Shown piece after piece: positions 43,359 to 52,199 of a stretch of 64,000 nucleotides of DNA. The stretch covers positions 1,612,001 through 1,676,000 of the forward strand of contig OZ241390.1 in NCBI GenBank assembly GCA_965200835.1, in the 5' to 3' direction. Position numbers and translations under genes: made by a program. Origin of the DNA: JAPPFW01 sp965200835 (lineage in GTDB: Bacteria; Actinomycetota; Acidimicrobiia; Spongiisociales; Spongiisociaceae). The notes beneath the pieces were generated by a model. The model worked only from the letters and a program-made list of their open reading frames with translations, was not told where the DNA came from and ran no database searches. Each line of letters starts with the position of its first letter. Position 1 is the stretch's first letter.

Positions 43359-43997
43359 GTGGCGAGTGAGTGGTGGATCCCACCGGCTGGTCAGGCCAGT
43401 TCCCGAGGGCTGGTGGCGATGGGTGGGGATCTTGAGGTGGAGACGCTCCTGGCCGCCTACCGAGCGGGAGCCTTTCCGATGCCCGTGGCAGGATTCCCTT
43501 CCCTAGCCTGGTGGTCGCCGGATCCTCGCGGGGTGCTTCCCCTGGATAGGTTCCGGCTATCCCGATCGTTGCGTCGTTCGATACGACGATATGACACGAC
43601 CGTCGACCAGTCGTTCCGGGCGGTGGTGGAGGGTTGCGCCGACCCCAGCCGACCCGACGGGTGGATCACGCCGGAGATAGCCGAGGCATATACCCGCCTG
43701 CACGAACATGGATGGGCGCGCTCGATCGAGGTCTGGCAGGACGGGGAGCTGGTGGGAGGTATGTACGGAGTGACGATTGGGGCGTTCTTCGCGGGGGAGT
43801 CGAAGTTTCACCGGGCCCGAGATGCTTCCAAGGTGGCGGTGGCCCGCATGGTCGAGATCCTCAGCCCTTTCGAGGAGGCGGTGTTCGACGTGCAGTGGGC
43901 CACCCCGCATCTGGTGTCGCTGGGAGTGGTGGCGATCCCGCGCCACGAGTACCTGCGGAGGGTCGCGAGCGCGGTCGATTCACCAGGTCCCTGGTAA
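43359..43997 (+). CDS. aat: Leucyl/phenylalanyl-tRNA--protein transferase
   Basis: 212 residues. It adds Leu or Phe from tRNA to N-terminal Lys or Arg of proteins, marking them for ClpAP/ClpS degradation. GLVAMGGDLEVETLLAAYRAGAFP, LAWWSPDPRGVLPLDRFRLSRSL, GWITPEIAEAYTRLHEHGWARSIEVW and GGMYGVTIGAFFAGESKFHR are all family motifs. GTG at 43359 is the first start after the MocR gene; the frame is open upstream in that gene. A tail of IPRHEYLRRV completes the domain. Confidence 0.92.
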   Translation: MASEWWIPPAGQASSRGLVAMGGDLEVETLLAAYRAGAFPMPVAGFPSLAWWSPDPRGVLPLDRFRLSRSLRRSIRRYDTTVDQSFRAVVEGCADPSRPDGWITPEIAEAYTRLHEHGWARSIEVWQDGELVGGMYGVTIGAFFAGESKFHRARDASKVAVARMVEILSPFEEAVFDVQWATPHLVSLGVVAIPRHEYLRRVASAVDSPGPW

Positions 43998-44069
43998 CCT
44001 TGGCAAGGCTGCCCAGGGCTGGCACAGCGACGGTTGCCACCAGTGTCGATCGATGACGGGAGGACTGCC

Positions 44070-44324
44070 ATGACCGAACAAGCGTCCGCGTCGGACCATG
44101 GGGGCAGTCATGGCGGGGAGAACATCGATCTGGCGTTCGGTAAGGCGGTGATCAAGGGAGCTCTCATCGGGTTACCGCTCATGGTCGTCTTCGTCTGCGC
44201 GGCTGTCTGGTGGATGACCGACCAGAGCATCATGACATCCATCGTTACCGGGCTACTTCCCGGGATCCTGTTCGGCACCTTCGGTGGGGGGTTCATCGGT
44301 GTCCTCAGAGCGATGGACCACTGA
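44070..44324 (+). CDS. Small two-helix membrane protein
   Basis: 84 residues, not recognised. A polar His/Gly-rich N terminus (SDHGGSHGGENIDLAFGKAV) is followed by two hydrophobic segments (IGLPLMVVFVCAAVWWM; IVTGLLPGILFGTFGGGFIGV). GGGAGGA lies five bases before the ATG, giving good support for expression. The glycine-rich second helix could pack tightly in a homo-oligomer. It sits alone between aat and the convergent DsbA-like gene. Confidence 0.65.
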   Translation: MTEQASASDHGGSHGGENIDLAFGKAVIKGALIGLPLMVVFVCAAVWWMTDQSIMTSIVTGLLPGILFGTFGGGFIGVLRAMDH

Positions 44325-44401
44325 GACCGTGATTCGAGGACGAGGTAGGCTCCTACGCTCGCCCGACTTGTCCAAGCGAGCTCACCGGTAGTGCTTGGCT
44401 C

Positions 44402-45082
44402 CTAGATCTGGCAGCTCTCACCGCCGTCCGGCTCGTGAAATCCCTGTTCTGTTAGTGCGTCTCTTAGTAACTTATCGACCGTTTCGGATAATTGCCACCC
44501 TCTGGCAATCGTCCGTATGGAGTCGCCGAGCTGCAGGAGAAGGGTGGGGAACGAGGTTACTCCGAAGGACCTGGCAACTCCGAAGTCCTGCCAGGCCGAT
44601 CGCTGTGCTTCGGGGCTCAGCAGGTGCTTCACAAACGATGGCGGATCCACCTCGTATCCGGTGAGTAGCTGCGAGTACTCCTCAGGCTCGGTTATGTCGA
44701 TCCCATCGGCAAAGAAGGCCTTCTGCAAGTCGGTGAAGAACCTCAATGCCGAGCCGGGATGCCGGTCCCGCATGGCCGCCACCGCGATGGCCGGAAGTTC
44801 GGAATCGAACCGCCACCCATCGCGCCGGTCGAGAGAGCTAGGATCGAACGGCTGCCCGCTGGCAGCGGCCACGTTGGTCCAATGGCTACTCAGATATCCG
44901 GCCAGCTGGTCGTCCAGCAGCTGCGAATACGGGCCGGGCCGGAGCCCCCCATTCACTACTCTCGTCGAACCAGGGGATCTCTCCTCGATCTGATGGAGCG
45001 TGGGCGCGAAACCCCAGCACCACGAACACATTACGTCACCTATATAGACCAACTCACCGGTCACTGGGATACTCGGGCTCAT
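44402..45082 (-). CDS. DsbA/FrnE-like thioredoxin-fold protein
   Basis: 226 residues. GDVMCSWCWGFAPTLHQI holds the CxxC active site (C19 and C22 region) at the N terminus of a DsbA-type fold; FGVARSFGVTSFPTLLLQ contains the cis-proline loop (TSFP). There is no signal peptide, so it is probably cytoplasmic like FrnE, acting as a disulfide isomerase or reductase. It is the last gene of the signalling cassette, 23 bases after the histidine kinase, which hints at a redox link or simple co-transcription. Confidence 0.85.
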   Translation of the reverse strand: MSPSIPVTGELVYIGDVMCSWCWGFAPTLHQIEERSPGSTRVVNGGLRPGPYSQLLDDQLAGYLSSHWTNVAAASGQPFDPSSLDRRDGWRFDSELPAIAVAAMRDRHPGSALRFFTDLQKAFFADGIDITEPEEYSQLLTGYEVDPPSFVKHLLSPEAQRSAWQDFGVARSFGVTSFPTLLLQLGDSIRTIARGWQLSETVDKLLRDALTEQGFHEPDGGESCQI

Positions 45083-45105
45083 AGCAATGCGATCCGTTTG
45101 GAAGG

Positions 45106-47289
45106 TCAGAAGTGTTCGTCGTCGGAAACTACATCCGGCTTAGTAAGTGGAAGTTCGATGATCATTTCCGTGAACTCTCCCTCGGCCGTCTCCACTTGGA
45201 TAGTACCACCATGTTCCCGAATTATATCGTTCGACAGAGCTAGTCCGAGACCGGTGCCCTCATAGGTGGGTTTGGTAGTGAAGAAGGGGTTGAACACCTT
45301 CTCCTTGATGTGGTCGGGCATGCCAGTGCCATTGTCATATATGGAGACGACTGCCTTGTCCGGATACCGGCGGGTGGTGAGCTTCACGATCGGCATAAAT
45401 GGGTCCCCGACTTGACCGGCCTCCTCCAGAAGCTTACGTTTCTGGTCAGTAGCGTAGCAAGAGTTGCCGACCATATTCAGGAATGTCCTGCCGAGATCTT
45501 GTGGGATGGCTTCGATCTCACCCATTTCAGGATCCAGATCTCTCAACAGGTTCAACTGGAATTCGATGTCGGTTGCTCGAGCGCTGTGATAGGCGAGCAG
45601 GGCATGTTCATCTAACAGCAGGTTGAGCTCCACCGGACGCCACTCTCCGCCACCACGACCCATCATCAGCATGTCATGCACGATACGGTTGGCTCGCTCA
45701 CAGTGCTTCATTACCCGTTCCAGATTGTCGTTCAGGTCCTGAATTATCTCCTCGATATATTCACGGTCATCCTCCGAAAAGAGATCCTCCGATTCCTCGA
45801 GGATCTCTTCCAGCTCTTCGATTAGTTCCTGGCTTGCCTCTGAGAAGTTCTTCACAAAGTTCAGCGGGTTACGGATCTCATGCGCAACTCCGGCGGTCAC
45901 CTCACCAAGCGCCACGAGCTTTTCTCGCATGACGATCTGATCCTGTGCTCGGTGGAGCTCCTCCAAGACCTCTTCCAGCTGCGAGTTCTTATCCCCCAAC
46001 TCCTCAGCCAGCTTTTCGACCAGGTTGAGCCGCTGTACCTCCAGAGCATGGCGTCGGAATATCTCCAAGGCAGCCGCCATGTCTGCGATCTCATCCCGGC
46101 CTTCGATTTCGACACCGCCTTCCAGATCACCTTCTGCCATGGTTTGCATTCGCTCGGAGAGCTTGCCGATCCGCCTCACCAGAACCCGTCCGACAAATCC
46201 CCAGCTAATGAGCAGAGCACCTATTATTCCGATACCACTGATAACTAGCAGCAATCTTCGGCCGGTCTGAAGAGCCTGGGAGGACGCCGTGTTTGCATGA
46301 TCAGCTGCTATTTCAGACAACTCTACTAGGACCGTAACCCCGCTCAACAGTTGCCGAGCGAGCTCACCGTTCTGCTGTAATAGGGCTTGTTGTTCGGCTT
46401 CCAAGTTGTGCTTCTGCTTCAATAGATCGAAGCCGTCATCGTCGTTGGTACCCATCTCGAACAGTCGGCTGACTATCGGCTCCATCCGATAAGTAATAGA
46501 TGGGTCACCGAGCGAGGCCATGCTTACCATCAGGTGCCCCTCTGCGGACTCGAAGCTTTCCTCAAGCGGCTCTATGAAGGCTGCATCAGAGACGTTGAAC
46601 GCACTGGACAAGAGCTGGGTGGCGAATGTCGCTTCAGCGCGAAGTCTTGCTAGATGCCAGTAGTGGTCGAACTCGGTCTCGGAAAGATAGGAATCTCTAT
46701 CGACCGGAGGTTGGCCAAGAATCTGATATCCGGTCAGAAGATAGAAGATTTGGTCGTCAATTTCCGGCACCATGATGTCATCCAGCCGCGTTCGTAGATC
46801 TATGATCTCCGTCCTTAGCCGAACCACGTTATCGTCTAGTTCGAAGAGTGCTGGGACAGTGTGATAGATAAAGTGTATATTCGCGAGTAAGGAGTTCAAG
46901 ACCGTCTGTGCATTGGTACGAATCTGTTCAAAAACGGGATTGCCAGTAAACTGTCGCAGCAAGACCATCTGCTCCTCGAAGCCTCGCTTAGCGGCATCCA
47001 TTTCCGCATCTACTGCTTGAAGTTCTTCCAGTGTTGTCGAGGTGACGAAGCGGGGAGCAATTGAAGCTAAGGTACTGCTGTACTCGGTTATCCGGAAGGC
47101 GGCGCCCAGCTCGGGAATACTCCCCTCGACCAAACGTTGCTGTGCATCACTCACCCGATTGAACGAAATCCATCCGACCAGACTGGCTGCCAAGGTGACC
47201 GCCAGGGCCCCGATGATCGCGGCATACATCTGGACTGAGATCCGGAAACGGAGTTGGGCTACCTGCTGCAGCCGATAGGGGAGTCTCAT
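45106..47289 (-). CDS. Membrane sensor histidine kinase (TorS-like sensor, HAMP, HisKA, HATPase)
   Basis: 727 residues. TM1 about 22-43, a roughly 300-residue helical outer domain, TM2 about 345-367, HAMP 368-420, a coiled coil to 455, H-box GVAHEIRNPLNFVKNF with phospho-acceptor His470, N box NMVGNSCYA (about 605-613), G1 YDNGTGMP, F box NPFFTTK and G2 GTGLGLAL. The long all-helical outer domain resembles TorS/methyl-accepting sensors that bind a periplasmic binding protein. Its ATG overlaps the stop of the substrate-binding protein gene, so the two probably form one sensor unit. Its partner is likely the response regulator-phosphatase three genes upstream. Confidence 0.92.
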   Translation of the reverse strand: MRLPYRLQQVAQLRFRISVQMYAAIIGALAVTLAASLVGWISFNRVSDAQQRLVEGSIPELGAAFRITEYSSTLASIAPRFVTSTTLEELQAVDAEMDAAKRGFEEQMVLLRQFTGNPVFEQIRTNAQTVLNSLLANIHFIYHTVPALFELDDNVVRLRTEIIDLRTRLDDIMVPEIDDQIFYLLTGYQILGQPPVDRDSYLSETEFDHYWHLARLRAEATFATQLLSSAFNVSDAAFIEPLEESFESAEGHLMVSMASLGDPSITYRMEPIVSRLFEMGTNDDDGFDLLKQKHNLEAEQQALLQQNGELARQLLSGVTVLVELSEIAADHANTASSQALQTGRRLLLVISGIGIIGALLISWGFVGRVLVRRIGKLSERMQTMAEGDLEGGVEIEGRDEIADMAAALEIFRRHALEVQRLNLVEKLAEELGDKNSQLEEVLEELHRAQDQIVMREKLVALGEVTAGVAHEIRNPLNFVKNFSEASQELIEELEEILEESEDLFSEDDREYIEEIIQDLNDNLERVMKHCERANRIVHDMLMMGRGGGEWRPVELNLLLDEHALLAYHSARATDIEFQLNLLRDLDPEMGEIEAIPQDLGRTFLNMVGNSCYATDQKRKLLEEAGQVGDPFMPIVKLTTRRYPDKAVVSIYDNGTGMPDHIKEKVFNPFFTTKPTYEGTGLGLALSNDIIREHGGTIQVETAEGEFTEMIIELPLTKPDVVSDDEHF

Positions 47290-48560
47290 CTCTCGAGGAG
47301 AACCTCGGTGGGTCGGTATTGTCCATCAGGTCCGATGACGGTGAGGAATACTTGGTCCGACCCCTGGTTGTCCTCCTCACCGAAGGTCAGAGGGAATCCA
47401 TCGATATCGGCTGTTCCACTTGCCAGCATGCTTTCGAGAAAACAGGCTCGGTCTAGTTCTCGCCCGCAAGTTTCTAGCCCGGTGACGGCTAGCCGGCCGG
47501 CCAGATAGCCTTCGAGTGATACGAAACCCGGCTCTTCGTCAGGTGCATAAGTGGACAAGGCATCGAGATAGCTCGACACGACCGGAACCGAGTCATCCAT
47601 CGGGAAGGGAACGACCTGGGTCACGTAGACGCCCTCGCCGAACTCACCGAGCTCTTGAGCTAAGGCATTGCTACCGACGAAGGAGATGGTGATGAACACC
47701 GGATCGAAGCCCGTGTGCCTGGCCCAAGCGATAAGTGCGGCCACCGGCTCGTAAGCCCCGATGATGATCACGCCCTCCGGGTTGCCCGACTGCAAGTCCA
47801 ACAGTCCGGCCTTTACCGCGGTGGTGTTACGAGGATAGAGTCCTACCGACACCGGCTCCATTTGCCGACGGTTCAGCGCGGCAAGAGCACCCTGATAGCC
47901 GGTCCGGCCGAATGAGTCGTCCTGGTACATGATACCGATCCGCTCGATATTGAGATCGGTGGTCATCCTGGCCACCATCTCCTCGGTTTCCTGAGCGTAG
48001 GATGCTCGGAGGTTGACGATGTTGGTCCACGCAGGATCTCTCAGAAAGGCGGCACCAGTGAATGGGGCGATGAAAGGTACATCTGCCTCGGCCGCTATGG
48101 GTGTAGCGGACCGCGAGGTCGGAGTCCCGACTTCACCGATGAGCGCAAACACCTGTTCCTGTTCGATCAGTTGGATGGTGTTGGCGATGGCGGCCTCGGG
48201 TTCGTACTTATCATCGAGCGTGACAAGTTCCAACGTCCGGCCATGCACCCCGCCCTGCCGGTTGACTTCGTGAAATGCTGCCTCGATGCCGAGCCGCATA
48301 CCCTCGCCGAGTGCCTGGGCCGGACCCGAGAAGGCTGCCGACTGACCGAACACTACGGTTGAGTCTTGTATGCCTGGAACACCCGAAGCTGGTGTTTCTG
48401 AAGCACTATCCGTCGAACCTGCACCGGTAGGCTGGCTGTCCTCTTCCGATCCATGGTCAAGAGTAGTAAACGTAACCTGACCATCGGATGAACAGGCTGG
48501 TAACAATAGCATCGCGCATACAATTAGACCCGCGAGAGGCCTGACTCTCTTGCCTATCAG
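47286..48560 (-). CDS. Orphan ABC-type substrate-binding lipoprotein (LivJ-like)
   Basis: About 424 residues. A lipoprotein signal (LAGLIVCAMLLLPAC, lipobox LPAC) and a Ser/Thr-rich linker precede a type I periplasmic-binding fold of the branched-chain amino acid group (VVFGQSAAFSGPAQALGEGM, LVTLDDKYEPEAAIAN, FALIGEVGTPTSRSATP, GIMYQDDSFGRTGYQGAL). No ABC permease or ATPase is nearby, so it is more likely a ligand sensor feeding the kinase whose gene overlaps it. The only way to include the full signal peptide is a CTG start at 48560, which has GGGAGG upstream and overlaps the previous stop; the ATG at 48512 leaves six residues before the lipobox cysteine. Confidence 0.82.
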   Translation of the reverse strand: MIGKRVRPLAGLIVCAMLLLPACSSDGQVTFTTLDHGSEEDSQPTGAGSTDSASETPASGVPGIQDSTVVFGQSAAFSGPAQALGEGMRLGIEAAFHEVNRQGGVHGRTLELVTLDDKYEPEAAIANTIQLIEQEQVFALIGEVGTPTSRSATPIAAEADVPFIAPFTGAAFLRDPAWTNIVNLRASYAQETEEMVARMTTDLNIERIGIMYQDDSFGRTGYQGALAALNRRQMEPVSVGLYPRNTTAVKAGLLDLQSGNPEGVIIIGAYEPVAALIAWARHTGFDPVFITISFVGSNALAQELGEFGEGVYVTQVVPFPMDDSVPVVSSYLDALSTYAPDEEPGFVSLEGYLAGRLAVTGLETCGRELDRACFLESMLASGTADIDGFPLTFGEEDNQGSDQVFLTVIGPDGQYRPTEVLLER

Positions 48561-48988
48561 GACCTCCCTGTGACCAGGGTCAAACAGTTCCTATTGTCAG
48601 CTCGCTCATAGTAGGCCTTCTCGACCATATTCAATATCAGGTGGATACCGAGGCCACCGACCTCACGGCCTTCGATGGGCAACTGAGAGTCAGGTTTGGG
48701 GGCATCCGTTAACGGATCGAACTTTGCTCCGTCATCTATCAGCTCGATTACGACTTTCTCTTGGTCGGATCGAACGATCATGGAGAGCCAATCCAATCCG
48801 TTCCTCATCCCGTGGGTCAAGGCATTGAGTCCGAACTCCTCCAGAACGAGATTGACCAGATAAGTAAGCTGGAAGGACCAATCGTCTCGTTCGGAGACTT
48901 CCTCCACCTGTTCAGAAATACGTGCCAACATCCCGGTAATTGTCTCTGCACTTGCAGGGTATATGGTGATTGACATTAGCGTATCCAT
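48557..48988 (-). CDS. RsbW-like anti-sigma/serine kinase-type ATPase
   Basis: 143 residues of the HATPase_c_2 class. N box VLEEFGLNALTHG, G1 ELIDDGAKFDP and G2 EVGGLGIHLILNMVEKAYYE are visible, as in RsbW/SpoIIAB-type proteins, though no sigma factor gene is present. It probably binds or phosphorylates the STAS protein of the same cassette. It lies 10 bases downstream of the response regulator-phosphatase gene and overlaps the binding-protein gene. MSITIYP four codons in is a possible start. Confidence 0.85.
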   Translation of the reverse strand: MDTLMSITIYPASAETITGMLARISEQVEEVSERDDWSFQLTYLVNLVLEEFGLNALTHGMRNGLDWLSMIVRSDQEKVVIELIDDGAKFDPLTDAPKPDSQLPIEGREVGGLGIHLILNMVEKAYYERADNRNCLTLVTGRS

Positions 48989-48998
48989 TTGGAGATCT

Positions 48999-50150
48999 CT
49001 ATATTCGTGAGATTGCCAAGCACGTTATGTCATCCGACTGGGCAGTGTCGCCGGCGAACAAGTGAACCGCTTCGAAGATCAATTTGGTCGCATGTTTGGC
49101 ATCGCTCGGTGGAGTACGGGCATATACTTCTTGCATTCGCTCAACGCCGAACTCTTCGTGGTCAGCGCTCATAGCTTCAGTAACCCCGTCTGTATATAGC
49201 ATCAAGGTGTCCCCTGGCTGCAGGGCTACCTCGGCTTGTGGGAAGGAAAATCCTGGTGCTATACCCACAGCTATACCACCGATCGGCTCAAGCAAGGTCG
49301 AGCTGCCATCTCTGTGGATGATAAGGGGTGGGTTATGACCTCCGTTAGCGTATACAAATCGGCCCGTCTCCGGTTCATAGACCGCGTAGATCACCGTAAC
49401 GAACATTGAAGTGTCGTTCTCTTCATATAGGAGATCATTGACTTCGGTCAACACTTCACTAGGATCGGGAAGTCCTATCGCAGTGCCCTTTAGAAGGGTA
49501 CGGCTCGACATCATGAACAGCGAGGCGGGAATACCCTTGTCGGAGACATCAGCTATTGCCAGGCCTAGGTTGCCATTGTCGAGCATTATGATGTCGTAGA
49601 AGTCTCCTCCGACATTGCTAGCCGGCTCCATATTGGCGTATACATGATAGTCATCACTGCTGGGAAACTGAGTCGGCAGAATCGACTGCTGGATCTGACT
49701 AGCTACGCTAAGTTCATTCTGAAGGGCAACCAGCTCATCCCTTGATGCGAGGGCCGCACGCCACTCCATTAGGTGCCGGAGAGTACGCTCAATGGTATGA
49801 CGCAGATCTTTGAAGTCTAGCGGTTTAGTAACAAAGTCGAATGCCCCCCGATTCATTGCCGTACGGATGTTTTTCATGTCGCCATAGGCTGAAACTATGA
49901 CCGAACGAACATTTGGGTCAACTCTAGGAATCTGCTCTAGTAGGGTTAGACCATCCATGCGGGGCATATTGATGTCCGACAGAACCATGTCGATATCATC
50001 ATGTGCCTTGAGCTCTTCCAGGGCTTCTATACCATTGTGAGCAAACACGAACTCATAGAGACCCTTGCGAATGCTGCGTCGCATCCTCTGTAGGATCAGA
50101 GGCTGGAGATCTGGCTCGTCATCAACGACGAGTATTTTGAACTTCGCCAC
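48999..50150 (-). CDS. Response regulator with PP2C (SpoIIE/RsbU-type) phosphatase output
   Basis: 383 residues. A receiver domain (LVVDDEPD acidic pocket, phospho-acceptor Asp59 in VLSDINMP, switch SAYGD and Lys in TKPLDF) is joined by a helix (LVALQNELSVASQIQQSILP) to a SpoIIE-type phosphatase domain with metal residues in GGDFYDIIML, LAIADVSDKGIPA, YANGGHNPPL and LYTDGVTEAM. Phosphorylation by the linked kinase should switch the phosphatase, which would dephosphorylate the STAS protein encoded just upstream. The start ATG matches the conserved N terminus. Confidence 0.93.
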   Translation of the reverse strand: MAKFKILVVDDEPDLQPLILQRMRRSIRKGLYEFVFAHNGIEALEELKAHDDIDMVLSDINMPRMDGLTLLEQIPRVDPNVRSVIVSAYGDMKNIRTAMNRGAFDFVTKPLDFKDLRHTIERTLRHLMEWRAALASRDELVALQNELSVASQIQQSILPTQFPSSDDYHVYANMEPASNVGGDFYDIIMLDNGNLGLAIADVSDKGIPASLFMMSSRTLLKGTAIGLPDPSEVLTEVNDLLYEENDTSMFVTVIYAVYEPETGRFVYANGGHNPPLIIHRDGSSTLLEPIGGIAVGIAPGFSFPQAEVALQPGDTLMLYTDGVTEAMSADHEEFGVERMQEVYARTPPSDAKHATKLIFEAVHLFAGDTAQSDDITCLAISRI

Positions 50151-50254
50151 TTTATACCACTAGTGTTTTCCCCTACAGCTGCTGGTATCGACTAAGTTAG
50201 TGTGCACTGTGGATGACAATGGTGCCGATGTTAGACAGCCACTATCCAGGTGGA

Positions 50255-50590
50255 TTACTGCAAAGCGGAAACGGCAGATGCAGAGTCATCATAAAGGCTT
50301 ATGATCTGGTCGAAGCCGCTGATGGTAAAGATTTCACGTACCGAACTGGACAGCGAGCAGACCGCAAACTGGGTGCTCTTCTGGCGAAGATCCTTGGCAA
50401 TCAACAAAATGATCCGTAGGCCCGCACTGCTTATGTAGTTCAGGTCCTTGAAATCCAGGATCACCGCGCTGTCGTCGGAGCCGATAACTCCTTGCACGGA
50501 CTCCAGGAATTGTGCCGCGTTGGATCCGTCGATACGACCCTCGGCCTTTACGACGAGCGCAGAGTTCTCGCGTTCAGTGCTGATTGGCAT
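50255..50590 (-). CDS. STAS-domain anti-anti-sigma factor
   Basis: 111 residues, one STAS domain. AEGRIDGSNAAQFLESVQGV, VILDFKDLNYISSAGLRIIL with the conserved phosphorylatable serine in YISSAGL, and FDQIISLYDD match RsbV/SpoIIAA. ATG 50590 is chosen over a longer open frame because AAAGGAAGC lies seven bases before it. It is the first gene of the leftward signalling cassette and the probable substrate of the RsbW-like ATPase and PP2C phosphatase. Confidence 0.92.
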   Translation of the reverse strand: MPISTERENSALVVKAEGRIDGSNAAQFLESVQGVIGSDDSAVILDFKDLNYISSAGLRIILLIAKDLRQKSTQFAVCSLSSSVREIFTISGFDQIISLYDDSASAVSALQ

Positions 50591-50925
50591 GTCGCTTCCT
50601 TTCAGCTGTAGATACGTGACAGTGGATAGGCACACCGACCCCACCGCGGATCGACACGAGATAGGTTCGTATCAGCCGGAAGCCAGGGACGGATGACCTG
50701 TGGGGAAGGATATGTGCTGAGGCAGTCCGTTCGCGTGCGGGTACAGGATGGGTGAGTGTAACCTCCTCGGATATCCGAAGGCGTCGGAGGGCAAGGTCCG
50801 ATGCCGTGGACGGAGGACGCGCGACCAGGGTTGGCGATGCCTGTCATCGTAATGAGGATAGCCTTCCGCGACGCGATACGGCATCCTTTTCGATCGCATG
50901 CAGGCTACGTATGCCTGGTCGGGTG
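50591..50925. other. Divergent intergenic region between the signalling cassette and a flavoprotein gene
   Basis: About 335 bases. The flavoprotein frame is open upstream of 50911 but encodes Arg/Ser-rich sequence unlike a protein start. No operator is obvious. The promoters of both flanking genes must lie here. Confidence 0.45.
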
Positions 50926-52035
50926 ATGAACTCTCCCGACGTGGTGGTGATCGGTGGCGGCATCGCCGGGGTCTCCGCCGGGCACTTCCTGGCCGCTGCG
51001 GGATTGCAGGTCATGCTGGCCGAGCAGGAAGCTCACCTGGCGTACCACACCACGGGACGATCTGCAGCGATTCTCTACGCTAGCTATGGTACCACAGCAC
51101 ATCAAAAGCTAACCGCGGCTAGCTGGGACTTCTTCGAGCGTCCTCCCAGGGAGCTGGTCGAGGCGCCGCTAGTGACGCCCCGCGGGATGATCATCGTTGC
51201 CCGGCCCGATCAGATGGACCGGTTACGGGCGGAGCAGACAGACGGAGTCGGGCTGGAGCGGATCAGTCCGGACGAAGTGGAGGCTGCCGTACCGGTGATC
51301 AGGACCGAACAACTAGGCGGGGCACTACGGGAGCGTCAGGCCGCGGATCTGGATGTAGCCGCCCTTCACCAGGCGTTCGTCCGGGGGATGCGTCGCTCGG
51401 GAGCCACCATCCGCACCACCTCCCCGGTCAGAGGTCTCGACCGAAGGCGTGACATGTGGAGGGTGAAGGTACCGGGAGAGACGATTCATACCCCGATCGT
51501 GGTAAATGCGGCAGGGGCATGGTGTGATGTAGTGGCCGGGCTGGCCGGGATCGAACCGATCGGTCTCGTCCCGATGCGGCGTACCGCCTTCATGGTGCCG
51601 GGGTCATCTGAATGGTCCGGCTGGCCGGCGGTGGTTGACATCGATCAGGATTGGTATTTCCGGCCGGACGGGGAGCAGTTGCTGTGCTCGCCGGGTGAGG
51701 AGCGGCCCTCGCCGCCCTGTGATGCTCGGCCCGACGAGCTGGACATCGCGCTGGCAATCGAGCGGATCAACCGGGCAACCACCTTGAACATCCGCACGGT
51801 CCGTTCCTCGTGGACCGGCCTACGTTCTTTCGTTGCCGATCGGACGATGGTCATCGGGTTCGATCCGACTGCCGAAGGGTTCTTCTGGCTGGCCGGACAG
51901 GGCGGCACCGGCATCCAGACGGCCCCGGCGGCCGGCCGGTTGGCTGCTTCCCTCATCACCTGCGGACCACCCCCGGAGGACCAGATCGACCTTGGCGTCA
52001 GCGCAGCCGACTTTGCGCCCGAGAGGATCCGCTGA
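50926..52035 (+). CDS. FAD-dependent amino acid oxidase/dehydrogenase-like protein (DAO family)
   Basis: 369 residues. PDVVVIGGGIAGVSAGHFLA is the FAD-binding start, followed by EQEAHLAYHTTGRSAAILY (arginine-anchored FAD motif HTTGRSA found in D-arginine dehydrogenase-like enzymes). The C-terminal GQGGTGIQTAPAAGRLAASL completes the FAD fold. It should oxidise the alpha-amino group of a D-amino acid or N-methyl amino acid; substrate unknown. ATG 50926 is used; ATG 50911 is a five-codon-longer alternative. Confidence 0.85.
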   Translation: MNSPDVVVIGGGIAGVSAGHFLAAAGLQVMLAEQEAHLAYHTTGRSAAILYASYGTTAHQKLTAASWDFFERPPRELVEAPLVTPRGMIIVARPDQMDRLRAEQTDGVGLERISPDEVEAAVPVIRTEQLGGALRERQAADLDVAALHQAFVRGMRRSGATIRTTSPVRGLDRRRDMWRVKVPGETIHTPIVVNAAGAWCDVVAGLAGIEPIGLVPMRRTAFMVPGSSEWSGWPAVVDIDQDWYFRPDGEQLLCSPGEERPSPPCDARPDELDIALAIERINRATTLNIRTVRSSWTGLRSFVADRTMVIGFDPTAEGFFWLAGQGGTGIQTAPAAGRLAASLITCGPPPEDQIDLGVSAADFAPERIR

Positions 52036-52057
52036 CCAGCGGCGTCCCGGCTTTTTT
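52029..52057 (+). terminator. Possible terminator after the DAO-family gene
   Basis: CCGCT-GACC-AGCGG forms a 5-bp stem across the stop codon, followed after nine bases by TTTTTT (52052-52057). The gap between stem and T tract is too long for a textbook terminator, so this is tentative. Confidence 0.3.
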
Positions 52058-52199
52058 ATGAGCTCGATCTGCGCCGCTCCGGCGAGACCGACCCGTGACC
52101 CACGCACCTTCTGTGTCTGGCCGACCCGAGGCAGAGCAACGATGCAACATACGGCGAGCCTCCCGCTACTAACCTGTTCGTGGTAGGCCAAGGGGTGCC

